Shown: piece after piece, positions 7,378 to 15,462 of the stretch
Position numbering within the stretch: position 1 is the first letter of the stretch
How the letters are laid out: each line of letters begins with the position of its first letter
DNA from: Allocatelliglobosispora scoriae
GTDB lineage: Bacteria > Actinomycetota > Actinomycetes > Mycobacteriales > Micromonosporaceae
Reading direction: 5' to 3'
Assembly (NCBI RefSeq): GCF_014204945.1
Contig: NZ_JACHMN010000001.1
Span: forward strand, 310,001 to 374,000
DNA: 64,000 nucleotides
The notes under the pieces: generated by a model
What the model was told of the DNA's origin: nothing
The model's database searches: none
Seen by the model: only the letters and a program-made list of their open reading frames with translations
Program-made: the position numbers and the translations under genes

Positions 7378-8979
7378 ATGTATGAGAACCAACGCCGGCT
7401 GAGCAGGCGTACCCGCAGCGCCCTGGTCGCCGGTGCCAGCACCGTGATCGTGGCGCTGGCACTGACCATGGGTGCGGCGGCCAACGCGGCCACGCTCTTC
7501 TCGGACGATTTCAGCGACGGCAACTCCACCGGCTGGAGTACCTCCGGCGGCACCTGGTCGGTGGCGTCCGGTGCCTATGCCCAGTCGAGCAGCAGCGCCA
7601 GCGCCAAGGCCCTCGCCGGATCCACCTCGTGGTCCACCGCCACCGTCTCGGCCAAGGTGCGGGCCACCACGTTCGGCAGCTCGGCCTCGCGCGGGATAGG
7701 CATCGCCGCCCGGGCGCAGAGCACGTCGAACTTCTACGCGCTCGTCCTCACCGCCACCGCGGTGCAGATCCGCAAGGGAGCGACGACGACCCTCGCCACC
7801 GCGCCGTTCTCGGCGTCCGCCGGCACGACCTACACGCTGTCGCTGAGCGCGACCGGCAGCTCCCTGGTCGGCTCGGTCAACGGCAGCCAGGTCGTGTCGG
7901 TCTCGGACGGTTCCTACGCCACCGGGCGCGCCGGGCTCGTCGCCAACTACGTCGCGGGCACCTTCGACGATGTCCTCGTCACCGACGCGGCGGGCCCGAG
8001 CCCGTCCGCCTCGCCGTCGGTCTCACCGCCGAGTTCGCCGTCCCCGTCGCCGTCGACCTCGACCAGCCCGCCCCCGCCGCCCGGCGGGATCGTCGGCTGG
8101 GCGACCCAGGGCGGCGGCACCACCGGCGGTGCGGGCGGTGCCACGGTCACCGTGAGCACCTTCGCCGACTTCAAGACGCAGGCGCAGGCCGCGGGGACCC
8201 GGACCATCCTGGTCAACGGCATGCTCAGCGGCTCGGGCACCGTCGAGATCAGCGCCAACAAGACGATCCAGGGTGTCGGCGCGAGCTCGGGGATCTCCGG
8301 CAGCACGCTCAACATCGAGGACATGCATCCCGCCAACGTGATCATCCAGAACCTGAACATCCGCGGCGTCCTGGGCAACGACGCGATCCAGATCGAGAAC
8401 GCCACCCACATCTGGATCGACCACAACACCATGACCAGCACGATCGCGAGCAACCCCGATGTATACGACGGGATGATCGACATCACCCATGCCGGCGACT
8501 ACATCACGGTGTCGTGGAACATCATCCGCGACCACTGGAAGACCTCGCTCGTCGGCCACTCCGACGGCAACGCCGGTGAGGATGTCGGCCACCTGCGGGT
8601 CACCTACCACCACAACTGGTTCGACCACACCTTCGAGCGCAGCCCCCGGGTGCGCTTCGGCGAGACGGTGCACGTCTTCAACAACTACTACACCAACGTC
8701 AACAACAACGCCGACTCCTACGCCATCGCCTCGGTGATGAACGCCGGGGTGCTCGTCGAGGGCAACGTCTTCGAGAACGTGCAGCAGGCGTGCTGGTCGG
8801 CGAGCGGCTACGCCGACTCCGACCCCGGCCGCCTGGTGGCCCGCAACAACTCGCTCACCAACTCCGGGCCGTGCGAGACCAACGGCACGGTCGCCGCGCT
8901 GCCCTACGGCTACACCGCCGCCGATGTCGGCACGGTCAAGTCGTCGGTCACCGCGGGCGCGGGGGCGGGCAAGCTCTAA
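7378..8979 (+). CDS. Secreted pectate lyase (polysaccharide lyase family 1), second copy
   Basis: A 533-residue paralogue of the gene at 5368 with the same plan: a long basic signal peptide (about 1-37, ending GAAANA), a jelly-roll module (ATLFSDDFSDGNSTGWS), a Ser/Pro linker, and a PL1 beta-helix with VIIQNLNI, THIWIDHNTM, DYITVSWNIIRDHWKTSLVG and ERSPRVRFGETVHVFNNYY. ATG 7378 has GGGAGG 7 nt upstream; the earlier in-frame ATG at 7336 overlaps the -10 element. The catalytic domain is more like bacterial PelA-type lyases and differs clearly from its neighbour, so the two enzymes may differ in pectin methylation preference. It is followed by a hairpin terminator. Confidence 0.92.
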   Translation: MYENQRRLSRRTRSALVAGASTVIVALALTMGAAANAATLFSDDFSDGNSTGWSTSGGTWSVASGAYAQSSSSASAKALAGSTSWSTATVSAKVRATTFGSSASRGIGIAARAQSTSNFYALVLTATAVQIRKGATTTLATAPFSASAGTTYTLSLSATGSSLVGSVNGSQVVSVSDGSYATGRAGLVANYVAGTFDDVLVTDAAGPSPSASPSVSPPSSPSPSPSTSTSPPPPPGGIVGWATQGGGTTGGAGGATVTVSTFADFKTQAQAAGTRTILVNGMLSGSGTVEISANKTIQGVGASSGISGSTLNIEDMHPANVIIQNLNIRGVLGNDAIQIENATHIWIDHNTMTSTIASNPDVYDGMIDITHAGDYITVSWNIIRDHWKTSLVGHSDGNAGEDVGHLRVTYHHNWFDHTFERSPRVRFGETVHVFNNYYTNVNNNADSYAIASVMNAGVLVEGNVFENVQQACWSASGYADSDPGRLVARNNSLTNSGPCETNGTVAALPYGYTAADVGTVKSSVTAGAGAGKL

Positions 8980-9007
8980 CCCCTTGAACCCAGGTGGGTA
9001 CGCGTGG

Positions 9008-9044
9008 AGCCCGCCGACCGGCACCGGTGTCGGCTCGGCGGGCT
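9008..9044 (+). terminator. Hairpin terminator after pectate lyase
   Basis: AGCCCGCCGA (9008-9017) pairs perfectly with TCGGCGGGCT (9035-9044) across a 17-nt loop, 29 bp after the stop codon. There is no U-run, as is usual for actinomycete terminators. Confidence 0.55.
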
Positions 9045-9116
9045 TCACCCGTACCGGCCGAGGTGGGGGGTTGTCGGCGTTGCAGCCCGCTCGCGCAGGA
9101 CCGGGCCGTCCGTTCG

Positions 9117-9365
9117 TCAAGCATCCGGGTTCCGGGTGAGTGTTGACGGCACTTCACCCGCATACGGAATCCAGGAGAACCCGTCGGCGAATGCGGTGAA
9201 CCCGGGGCTCGTCGCGACGAGGTCGGTCAGCTCATTGGAGACGACCAGCCCATCGAGTCGCTTCTCGGCCAGTTCTGCCCGAAGTTCACGGCGAGCATGA
9301 AGACGATCGCCACGGGGCCCCCGATCAGTCGACTGGAAGATGGGTCGCGGTCGGCACCTGCTCCG
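9117..9365 (-). pseudogene. Unidentified coding remnant
   Basis: The minus strand, in frame after the TAG that ends the membrane gene at 9366, stays open for 82 codons to TGA at 9117. From about 9310 on it reads like real protein (segments HARRELRAELAEKRLDGLVV and GFTAFADGFSWIPYAGEV) with actinomycete codon choice. It has no ATG or GTG start in frame. It could be the 3' remnant of a gene whose beginning is lost, or a readthrough extension. I do not recognise the family. Confidence 0.3.
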
Positions 9366-9890
9366 CTACACGCCGGCGGAAGAGGATGCTGCGAACGCGG
9401 CATCGACCTGCGCCGCGAACGCCGGGGCGGGGTGGCGCACCTCGACGAACTCGCCGTCCCGGGTGACGCTGGCCCGGGCGACGACCTCCCCGGCGGAGAT
9501 CCGCAGGACCACGTAGCCGGCGATGACGAGCAGCAGACAGACGAGACCGAGCCAGCCGAAGCGCGAGGTGGCCTCGGCGAAGGCGACGATCGCGATGCCG
9601 CTGGCCACGCCGCCGACCAGCAGAGCCAGGCCGGTGACGAGGCGGTTGCGGCGCGTGACCAGGCAGTCGCGGCAGAAGCCCCAGCTCGGTGCGGTGACGG
9701 ACCTGCGCAGGGCGGCACGCAGGATGAAGAAGACGAGCAGTCCCAGGGGGAGCGTCGCCCATACCCAGCCGGGCGGGGAGGACTCGATCCTCGTCTCCAT
9801 GCGCACCGTCGCCGGATTGCCGTGCGCCGCGCAGACATCGGGCAGGCCGTTCTCGGCGACGACCCGGTGGGCGGGAATGCGGACGGTCAC
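9366..9890 (-). CDS. Small membrane protein with two Cys-containing loops
   Basis: A 174-residue protein; GTG 9890 is chosen because GAGGAG lies just upstream. It starts with a soluble segment carrying DVCAAHGNPA, then a helix WVWATLPLGLLVFFILRAAL, a loop with WGFCRDCLVTRR (a CxxC pair), two helices (LVTGLALLVGGVASGIAIV and WLGLVCLLLVIAGYVVLRI) and a soluble C-terminus. The C-x-x-C with the upstream C/H could bind zinc. This layout is seen in uncharacterised actinobacterial membrane proteins. It may be cotranscribed with the TetR gene upstream (68-bp gap). Confidence 0.65.
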   Translation of the reverse strand: MTVRIPAHRVVAENGLPDVCAAHGNPATVRMETRIESSPPGWVWATLPLGLLVFFILRAALRRSVTAPSWGFCRDCLVTRRNRLVTGLALLVGGVASGIAIVAFAEATSRFGWLGLVCLLLVIAGYVVLRISAGEVVARASVTRDGEFVEVRHPAPAFAAQVDAAFAASSSAGV

Positions 9891-9958
9891 GGCTGGCTCC
9901 TCGGGATTGGGGGTGTCAGCGTATGAGCCGGTGGCAAGCGGATCCCGGGCAGGGCCCC

Positions 9959-10561
9959 TCAGCCGGTGCTGCGCAGTGCGGCCTCGACCATCGCCGCGAT
10001 CCGCTGCGGGAAGTCGGGTGTGTGCGGCGTCCGGGTCACGGCGAGGTGCCAGTAGACCGGCCCGATGATGAGGTCCGCGGCGAGGACCGGATCGGTGTCG
10101 GCGGCGAGGTCGCCCCGCTGGACCGCGCGGCCGATCAGCAGACGGCCGATCTCCTGCTGGTTGGCGCGCAGCGCCTCCTGCAGGGTCTGCGCTAGCTCGG
10201 GGTTGCGGGCCGCTTCGGCCAGCAGGTCCGGCACGACCGTGGAGAAGAGCGGGTGGCGCAGCGCCAGCATGAGGATCGCCGTCAGCGCCTCGATGTCGCC
10301 ACGCAGGGTGCCGGTGTCGGGCAGGGGCAGCCGCTGGGCGGCGACCTCGGCGACGATCTCCAGCACCATCGCCGACTTCGAGCTCCACCGGCGGTAGACG
10401 GCCGTCTTGCCGACCCCGGCCCGGCGTGCCACCGCCTCGATCGAGAGTCGCCCGTAGCCCACCGAGGCGAGCTCCTCGATCACCGCCTGCTGGAGCGCGC
10501 TGGTGATCCCCTCGCGCAGGACGGCGGCTCCGGCGGGGGCGCGGCGGGGTTCGGCGGTCAT
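9959..10561 (-). CDS. TetR/AcrR-family transcriptional regulator
   Basis: A 200-residue regulator. The N-terminal HTH spans about residues 20-65 with LSIEAVARRAGVGKTAVYRR and the K-x-A-M wing-turn typical of TetR. The C-terminal helical domain (TetR_C_11-like, with LLIGRAVQRGDLAADTDPVL) is the ligand and dimer part. It is divergent from the polysaccharide-exporter genes, with two copies of a CGACGATACGGT element between them, so it probably represses itself and perhaps the exporter. Confidence 0.88.
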   Translation of the reverse strand: MTAEPRRAPAGAAVLREGITSALQQAVIEELASVGYGRLSIEAVARRAGVGKTAVYRRWSSKSAMVLEIVAEVAAQRLPLPDTGTLRGDIEALTAILMLALRHPLFSTVVPDLLAEAARNPELAQTLQEALRANQQEIGRLLIGRAVQRGDLAADTDPVLAADLIIGPVYWHLAVTRTPHTPDFPQRIAAMVEAALRSTG

Positions 10562-10578
10562 GGGGGAAGTCTACGTGG

Positions 10579-10639
10579 CGACGATACGGTTGCGTCGCGA
10601 CGCTGGTCCGGGCTAGTGTCGGCGTGACGACGATACGGT
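10579..10639. promoter_or_regulatory. Tandem operator-like repeats between tetR and the exporter
   Basis: CGACGATACGGT occurs at 10579-10590 and again at 10628-10639, 49 bp apart. Each copy sits inside an imperfect dyad (GCGACG...CGTCGC; ACGACG...CGTCGT). The repeat includes a GATACGGT block that could double as a -10 region. These are likely TetR binding sites controlling both directions. Confidence 0.5.
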
Positions 10640-10689
10640 AACGTCCCGTCGTCGACGGTGGGAACAACCACGACCCGATCGGAGGCAGC

Positions 10690-11589
10690 ATGGCCGAGGT
10701 CCTGTTGGCCGAGCCGGCGCCGCTCCGCACCCCCGCCGAGCTCGCCGCCCGGCACCGGCTCCGCGTGGCGGGCGTGACGCCGAGCCTCGCCGCATACACC
10801 CGCGAGCTCTGGCGCTACCGGCACTTCATCGCCGCCTTCGGCAGTGCCAAGAACGCGGCGGTCTTCGCCACCGCCCGGCTGGGCCAGATCTGGCAGGTCC
10901 TGACACCGCTGAGCAACGCGGTCGTCTACTACCTGATCTTCGGCGTGGTGCTGAAAACGAGCCACGGCATCGACAACTTCACCGCCTACCTCTGCGCGGG
11001 CGTCTTCCTCTTCGGATACACCCAGCAGGTGGTGCTCGCCGCCGTGCGGAGCATCCCGGACCATCTCGGCCTGATCCGAGCGCTGCAGTTCCCCCGGGCG
11101 AGCCTGCCGGTGGCGACCACCTTCAGCCAGCTGCAGCAGATGGGCGCCTCGGTCGCGGTGCTGCTCGCGATCATCCTCATCACCGGCGAACCGGTGACGG
11201 CGGCGTGGCTGCTGCTCCTCCCGGTGCTCGCGCTGCAGACCGTCTTCAACACCGGGCTGGCACTCGCCATCGCCCGGCTCGGGGCGAAGGCCACCGACCT
11301 GCGGCAGCTGATGCCGTTCGTCCTGCGGACCTGGCTCTACGCCTCGGGGGTCTTCTACAGCGTCGACCTGCTCGACACCCACCTGCCGACCGCCGTCACG
11401 GTCACGCTCCAGGCGAATCCGATGCTCGCCTACATCGAGCTCGCCCGGTACGCGCTGCTGGAGACACCGCCACCGCCCGGTCAGCCGCTATGGCTGACGT
11501 GGACGGTCGCCACCGCGTGGTCGGTCGGAGTGGGCCTGGGCGGATATCTCTGGTTCTGGCGCGGCGAGCAGGAGTACGGACGTGGCTGA
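10690..11589 (+). CDS. ABC-2 polysaccharide/galactan export permease (Wzm/TagG-like)
   Basis: A 299-residue inner-membrane protein with about six helices (e.g. VVYYLIFGVVLKTSHGIDNF, YLCAGVFLFGYTQQVV, VAVLLAIILITGEPVTAAWL). The conserved N-terminal block ELWRYRHFIAAFG and the LGQIWQVLTPLSNAVVYYL segment are typical of Wzm/TagG permeases that export lipid-linked cell-wall polymers. In mycobacteria the equivalent pair exports lipid-linked galactan. It overlaps the ATPase gene by 8 nt, and the two form one transporter. Confidence 0.85.
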   Translation: MAEVLLAEPAPLRTPAELAARHRLRVAGVTPSLAAYTRELWRYRHFIAAFGSAKNAAVFATARLGQIWQVLTPLSNAVVYYLIFGVVLKTSHGIDNFTAYLCAGVFLFGYTQQVVLAAVRSIPDHLGLIRALQFPRASLPVATTFSQLQQMGASVAVLLAIILITGEPVTAAWLLLLPVLALQTVFNTGLALAIARLGAKATDLRQLMPFVLRTWLYASGVFYSVDLLDTHLPTAVTVTLQANPMLAYIELARYALLETPPPPGQPLWLTWTVATAWSVGVGLGGYLWFWRGEQEYGRG

Positions 11590-12355
11590 CGACAGGGTCC
11601 CCACCGTCGTCGTCGACGACGTGCACATCGTCTACCGGGTCCTCGGCGGCGGGGCGGGCGGCAGTTCGGCGCTGTCGACGCTCAAACGCATCGCCACGCG
11701 GGCCCCGTCGACGGCGATCCGTGAGGTCCACGCCGTGAAGGGGGTCTCGTTCACCGCCTACCAGGGCGAGGCGATCGGGCTCATCGGCAGCAACGGCTCC
11801 GGCAAGTCCACGCTGCTGCGTGCCGTCGCCGGGCTGCTCCCGGCCGAGCGGGGCCGGATCTACACCCGGGGCCAGCCGTCGCTGCTCGGTGTCAACGCCG
11901 CACTGATGAACGATCTCTCCGGCGAGCGCAACGTCGTGCTCGGCTGCCTCGCCATGGGGATGAGCCCGGCCGAGGTCCGGGCCCGTACCCAGGAGATCAT
12001 CGACTTCTCGGGGATCGACGAGCGCGGTGCGTTCAGCTCGCTGCCGATGAGCGCCTACTCCAGCGGCATGGCGGCCCGGCTCCGCTTCGCCATCGCCGCG
12101 GTGAAGAAGCACGAGGTGCTGCTGATCGACGAGGCCCTCGCCACCGGAGACGCGACCTTCCGGGCGAAGAGCGAGAACCGGGTCCGGGAACTGCGGGCCC
12201 AGGCCGGGACGGTCTTCCTCGTCAGCCACTCCCTCGAGTCGATCCGGGACACCTGCGACCGGACCCTGTGGCTGGAGGCCGGGGTGCTGCGGATGGACGG
12301 CCCGACCGACGAGGTGCTCAGGGCGTACGAGGGGTTCGCGACATCTGATCGATAG
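11582..12355 (+). CDS. ABC-2 polysaccharide export ATPase (Wzt/TagH-like)
   Basis: A 257-residue ATPase with a GTG start inside the permease gene. Walker A is GSNGSGKST (about residues 75-83), the Q-loop region is TRGQPSLLGVNAALMNDLSG, the signature is YSSGMAARLRFAIA and Walker B VLLIDEALATGD. The YSSGM signature and the long segment before Walker A mark the Wzt/TagH/RfbE subfamily. It lacks the C-terminal carbohydrate-binding domain of O-antigen Wzt proteins, so chain-end recognition is unlikely. It energises the permease encoded just upstream. Confidence 0.88.
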   Translation: MADDRVPTVVVDDVHIVYRVLGGGAGGSSALSTLKRIATRAPSTAIREVHAVKGVSFTAYQGEAIGLIGSNGSGKSTLLRAVAGLLPAERGRIYTRGQPSLLGVNAALMNDLSGERNVVLGCLAMGMSPAEVRARTQEIIDFSGIDERGAFSSLPMSAYSSGMAARLRFAIAAVKKHEVLLIDEALATGDATFRAKSENRVRELRAQAGTVFLVSHSLESIRDTCDRTLWLEAGVLRMDGPTDEVLRAYEGFATSDR

Positions 12356-12446
12356 GTGTGGATCAGGCGATCTTCGGGCGGTCTAGGTATAGGATGTCGC
12401 GAATATCGGTGGCCTTGCCGGGCGTCAACGACGCATCCGGTGCCGG

Positions 12447-13793
12447 TCAGGAAGGCTCCGGGGATCGCGGTTGTTCGGCGGCCGCCTCCACCGCCGCGAC
12501 GTCCACCTCGTCTGCGGGTGGCTGGTCGGCGCCTCGGGCCTGACGGTCCTGCCACAGCTGCCTGGCCCGGCCGCTGAGGTGGCGTGCCCGCTCGGCCCCG
12601 GCCGCGCCCAGCGCCTGTGCCTGCTGAGCCGGCCGGGAGCTCAGCGCCTGCTGGACAGGGGTACTGCGTGCGAGCCGCTCCGCACCTTCTCTGGCCGACT
12701 GCGCTGCGGCGGCCGCGGCGTCGGTGGTCTTGGCCACCGCCTGCTGGACGGGGACGCTGCGCGCGAGTCGCTCCGCGCTCTCGCGGGTCCGCTGCGCGGC
12801 GGCGGCCGCAGCCTCGCTCGTCCTGAGGGCCGCCTGCTGGACGGGGATGCTGCGGGCGACCTGCTCGACGTTGTCTCGGGTGACCTGCACGGCGGCCGCG
12901 GCCGCGTCGCTGATCTTGGCGACGGCCTGCTGGACGGGGACGCTGCGGGCGAGCTCCTCCGCGCTCTCGCGAGTCCGCTGCGCGGCGGCCGAGGCCGCCT
13001 CGACGCCGCGTTGGCCGACGGCGACCGCGGCCTCGGACGTCCGGCGGCTCGCGGTGGCGGCGGCTTGGGCGGTCCGACGAGTCGTGCCGACGGCTGCGTC
13101 GGACGTCCGACGACCGGCGGTGACGGCGACCTCGGAGGTCCTGCGGGCGGCACCGGTCACCATGGCGGCGGCATTCGCATAGTGCCTCGTGCGTACGACG
13201 CTGGTCCCGGCGATGTTGTCGATGATGGTGCGCCGGCGCGCGCCGAGGGCCGGTGCGAGGTTGCCCCAGAAGAAGGCGACCGCCACCAGCCAGAGCAACA
13301 CCCCGAGAAAGAGGCTCTTGGACAGGAAGACCACCAGGGCGAGGCTGACCAGGCCGGTATCGACGAAGGTGGTGCAGGCCGCGCGGACGGCGGCGCGACG
13401 GCCGGTGAGCCTGGTCTCGCCAGGGGCCTGCGGTGCGACCTTCGTGTCCATGATCGCCTTGCCGATGGTGCGTCCGCGCCAGGCCAGCGCCACACCGAGA
13501 TAGACGAACTGCAGGAAGGGAACGACGAGGATCGCGAGGATGACCGGCCCGATGACCGTGTTCCATGCGTCCGATGCCGAATCGCTGATGCCGCTGCTGC
13601 CGATCACGATTCCGGGGACCTGCGTCAACCCCGCACCCACGGCGGCCAGGGGATCGGTGGCGACTGCCACGATCGCGAAACCGACGAGCAAGATGCCGGG
13701 CACCATGACGAACGCATAGTCGATGAGCCAGCCGATCACCCGGCGCTTTACCGCCGGCACGGCGTGGTCTGTGCCTTGATCGAGGTTAGTCAC
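12447..13793 (-). CDS. RDD-family membrane protein with long repetitive Ala-rich tail
   Basis: A 448-residue protein. Residues about 1-190 are an RDD domain: KRRVIGWLIDYAFVMVPG, AWRGRTIGKAIMDTKV and RRRTIIDNIAGTSVVR, with four hydrophobic helices. From about 195 it has short 10-residue units built on RRTSEAAV, then four 31-residue repeats (RESAEELARSVPVQQAVAK pattern), and a charged end. The tail should form amphipathic helix or coiled coil, like apolipoprotein or late-embryogenesis repeats, and could lie on membranes or bridge proteins. RDD proteins have been linked to ion transport; the tail's role is unknown. It is divergent from the MOSC gene. Confidence 0.75.
   Translation of the reverse strand: MTNLDQGTDHAVPAVKRRVIGWLIDYAFVMVPGILLVGFAIVAVATDPLAAVGAGLTQVPGIVIGSSGISDSASDAWNTVIGPVILAILVVPFLQFVYLGVALAWRGRTIGKAIMDTKVAPQAPGETRLTGRRAAVRAACTTFVDTGLVSLALVVFLSKSLFLGVLLWLVAVAFFWGNLAPALGARRRTIIDNIAGTSVVRTRHYANAAAMVTGAARRTSEVAVTAGRRTSDAAVGTTRRTAQAAATASRRTSEAAVAVGQRGVEAASAAAQRTRESAEELARSVPVQQAVAKISDAAAAAVQVTRDNVEQVARSIPVQQAALRTSEAAAAAAQRTRESAERLARSVPVQQAVAKTTDAAAAAAQSAREGAERLARSTPVQQALSSRPAQQAQALGAAGAERARHLSGRARQLWQDRQARGADQPPADEVDVAAVEAAAEQPRSPEPS
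12615..12986 (-). repeat. Four in-frame tandem 93-bp repeats
   Basis: Units 12894-12986, 12801-12893, 12708-12800 and 12615-12707 are exactly 93 bp each, recognisable by CTGCTGGAC at 12927, 12834, 12741 and 12648. They encode 31-residue repeats with the invariant core PVQQA. The DNA of units 1 and 3 is the most alike, so unit duplication and not only selection made the array. The last unit diverges at its end. Confidence 0.85.
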
Positions 13794-13958
13794 ATCGCCC
13801 TCCGTGAATTCATCACGACATCATAAGAGGACGGGTCGGCGCTTTCACCGGTGAACGGCGAAGTTCCACCATGGACGCATCGCCATGGCGGTCTCCGCCG
13901 GCGGGGGACGGCGACTCTCCGGGCCGACCCGGCGACGCCGTTCGGCGATAATCGTCGG
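13794..13958. promoter_or_regulatory. Divergent promoter region with perfect palindrome
   Basis: This gap separates the RDD gene (minus) from the MOSC gene (plus). It contains the perfect 12-bp palindrome TTCACCGGTGAA at 13844-13855 and a weaker GTGA-N5-TCAC dyad at 13804-13816. I see no confident -35/-10 pair. Confidence 0.35.
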
Positions 13959-14783
13959 ATGGGGACCGTGGCGGAGCTGCTCAGATATCCGGTGAAGTCG
14001 ATGCTCGGCGAGGCCCTGAGCGAGGGGATGGTGACCGCGCGGGGCCTCGACGGCGACCGGATCCACGCGGTCCTCGACGCGACCGGCGCCATCGGCAGCG
14101 CGAAGCACCCGCGCACATGGGGCGCGCTGCTGCGGTGCCGCAGCCGCCGGATCGGTCTCGCCACGGAGGTGGAGCTCCCCGACGGCACCCGGCTCGCGGC
14201 GGGCAGCTCCGAACTCGACACCCGGCTCGGCGAGCTGCTGGGCCGCCCGGTCACCCTCTCCGACCGCCCGCCGACCGGCGGTGCGCTGCAGCGGGTGGTC
14301 CCCGATTTCGACGGCGGGCTGCCCGACCTGCTGCGGGACGCCGTCACCGCCGACGAGACCGGGGCGCTGCTCACCACCGGAGGAGTCGCCGACGGCACCT
14401 TCTTCGACTTCGGTCGGCTCCACCTCGTGACGACGTCCGGTCTCGCCGCGCTGCGGGCCGGGATCGGGGATGCCCGGCGCTTCCGGCCCAACATCGTGGT
14501 GGACACCGGGTCGGCGGCGGGCTTCCCCGAGGACGACTGGGTCGGCTCCCGCCTGCGCATCGGGGAGGCCGTCGTCGAGGTCACGGTGCCGACTCCGCGG
14601 TGTGCCGTACCGACGCTGGCCCATGGCGGGCTGCCCGCCGACCCGGAGCTGATGCGGGTCGCGGCCCGGGTCCACCGCGTCCCGGTGCTCACCCTGGGCG
14701 CCCTCACCTGCGTCGGCGTCTACCTCGACGTGGTGCGGCCGGGACTGATCCGGCAGGGTGACGCGGTGGCGGTGGGCGAGTAG
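13959..14783 (+). CDS. MOSC-domain protein (molybdenum cofactor sulfurtransferase-like)
   Basis: A 274-residue protein with an N-terminal MOSC_N beta-barrel (VAELLRYPVKSMLGEAL) and a MOSC domain with RFRPNIVVDTG and VPTPRCAVPTLAHGG, where the cysteine is the residue that carries sulfur in MOSC proteins. Family members deliver sulfur to, or act as, Mo-cofactor amidoxime reductases (mARC/YcbX-type). YcbX-type proteins also carry a ferredoxin domain; this one does not. ATG 13959 is chosen because MGTVAELLRYPVKS matches the family start. Confidence 0.82.
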   Translation: MGTVAELLRYPVKSMLGEALSEGMVTARGLDGDRIHAVLDATGAIGSAKHPRTWGALLRCRSRRIGLATEVELPDGTRLAAGSSELDTRLGELLGRPVTLSDRPPTGGALQRVVPDFDGGLPDLLRDAVTADETGALLTTGGVADGTFFDFGRLHLVTTSGLAALRAGIGDARRFRPNIVVDTGSAAGFPEDDWVGSRLRIGEAVVEVTVPTPRCAVPTLAHGGLPADPELMRVAARVHRVPVLTLGALTCVGVYLDVVRPGLIRQGDAVAVGE

Positions 14784-14830
14784 AAGGATGGCGTGGTCCC
14801 GAGGGGCACGCCATCACTCTGTTCGATCTC

Positions 14831-15301
14831 TCAGAAGATCAGGCAGTCGGCACCGTTGGAGGTCCAGCCGGTGGTGCTGGGCCACCACGCCCCGGTGTAG
14901 GTGCCGTTGTAGTTCTTGCACATGAGGGAGCCGTTGGACGCCCGCATGACGATCTCCAGGGCGGCACGGCCTGCCTGGGTATAGGTGCCCCAGTTGATGA
15001 AGTTCTGGGCGCTGCCGCCGAGGCTGGACCAGGCGGCGTAGCCGCAGTTGCCCTTGCAGGTCTGCCACGTGTGCCAGATGGCGTTGTCGGTGCCGACCAC
15101 GAAGTAGTGGCGGCGCCCGTCGTACCAGGCCCACGCGTCGTTGGTCCCGCAGATCAGCCAGCCGCCGGGTACAGCGCGACCGTCCGCGTCGGTCGCGTCG
15201 GTGGGGCAGCTCGCCGCGTGCGCGGGCGCCGCCACGGCGGCCGGGGCCGCGATCGCGACCATGACCGCGACCAGCACCTGGGCGAGTCTTGTCTTGAGCA
15301 A
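14831..15301 (-). CDS. Secreted small protein with one PLL-lectin-like repeat
   Basis: A 156-residue exported protein using a TTG start (15301), justified by GGAGG 5 nt upstream and by a signal peptide that would be broken by any later ATG (LLKTRLAQVLVAVMVAIAAP...APAHAA). The mature part has AIWHTWQTCKGNCGYAAWSS and LGGSAQNFINWGTY, the 'lyHxWQ...WssLGG' pattern of PLL-type and tectonin-like beta-propeller blades, plus paired cysteines. One or two blades are too few for a propeller, so it may oligomerise. It may bind sugars; function unproven. Confidence 0.65.
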   Translation of the reverse strand: MLKTRLAQVLVAVMVAIAAPAAVAAPAHAASCPTDATDADGRAVPGGWLICGTNDAWAWYDGRRHYFVVGTDNAIWHTWQTCKGNCGYAAWSSLGGSAQNFINWGTYTQAGRAALEIVMRASNGSLMCKNYNGTYTGAWWPSTTGWTSNGADCLIF

Positions 15302-15462
15302 AGCAACCTCCAGTGGCGTATGTCGATTGTTCGCCCAACATATTGGCGAAGGCCGCCTCGCGCCGTGTCCATTCCGGACGGAACTGGATCGGCAACACGT
15401 CCGCGACGACAAGCAGCCCTGTGCTATGCCGCCGCCCGGACCGACAGGTGTCAGACCGGGTG

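Noticed and set aside
12615..12986. CRISPR-like array
   Set aside because: The repeats are contiguous 93-bp units with no spacers and in frame with a membrane-protein gene.
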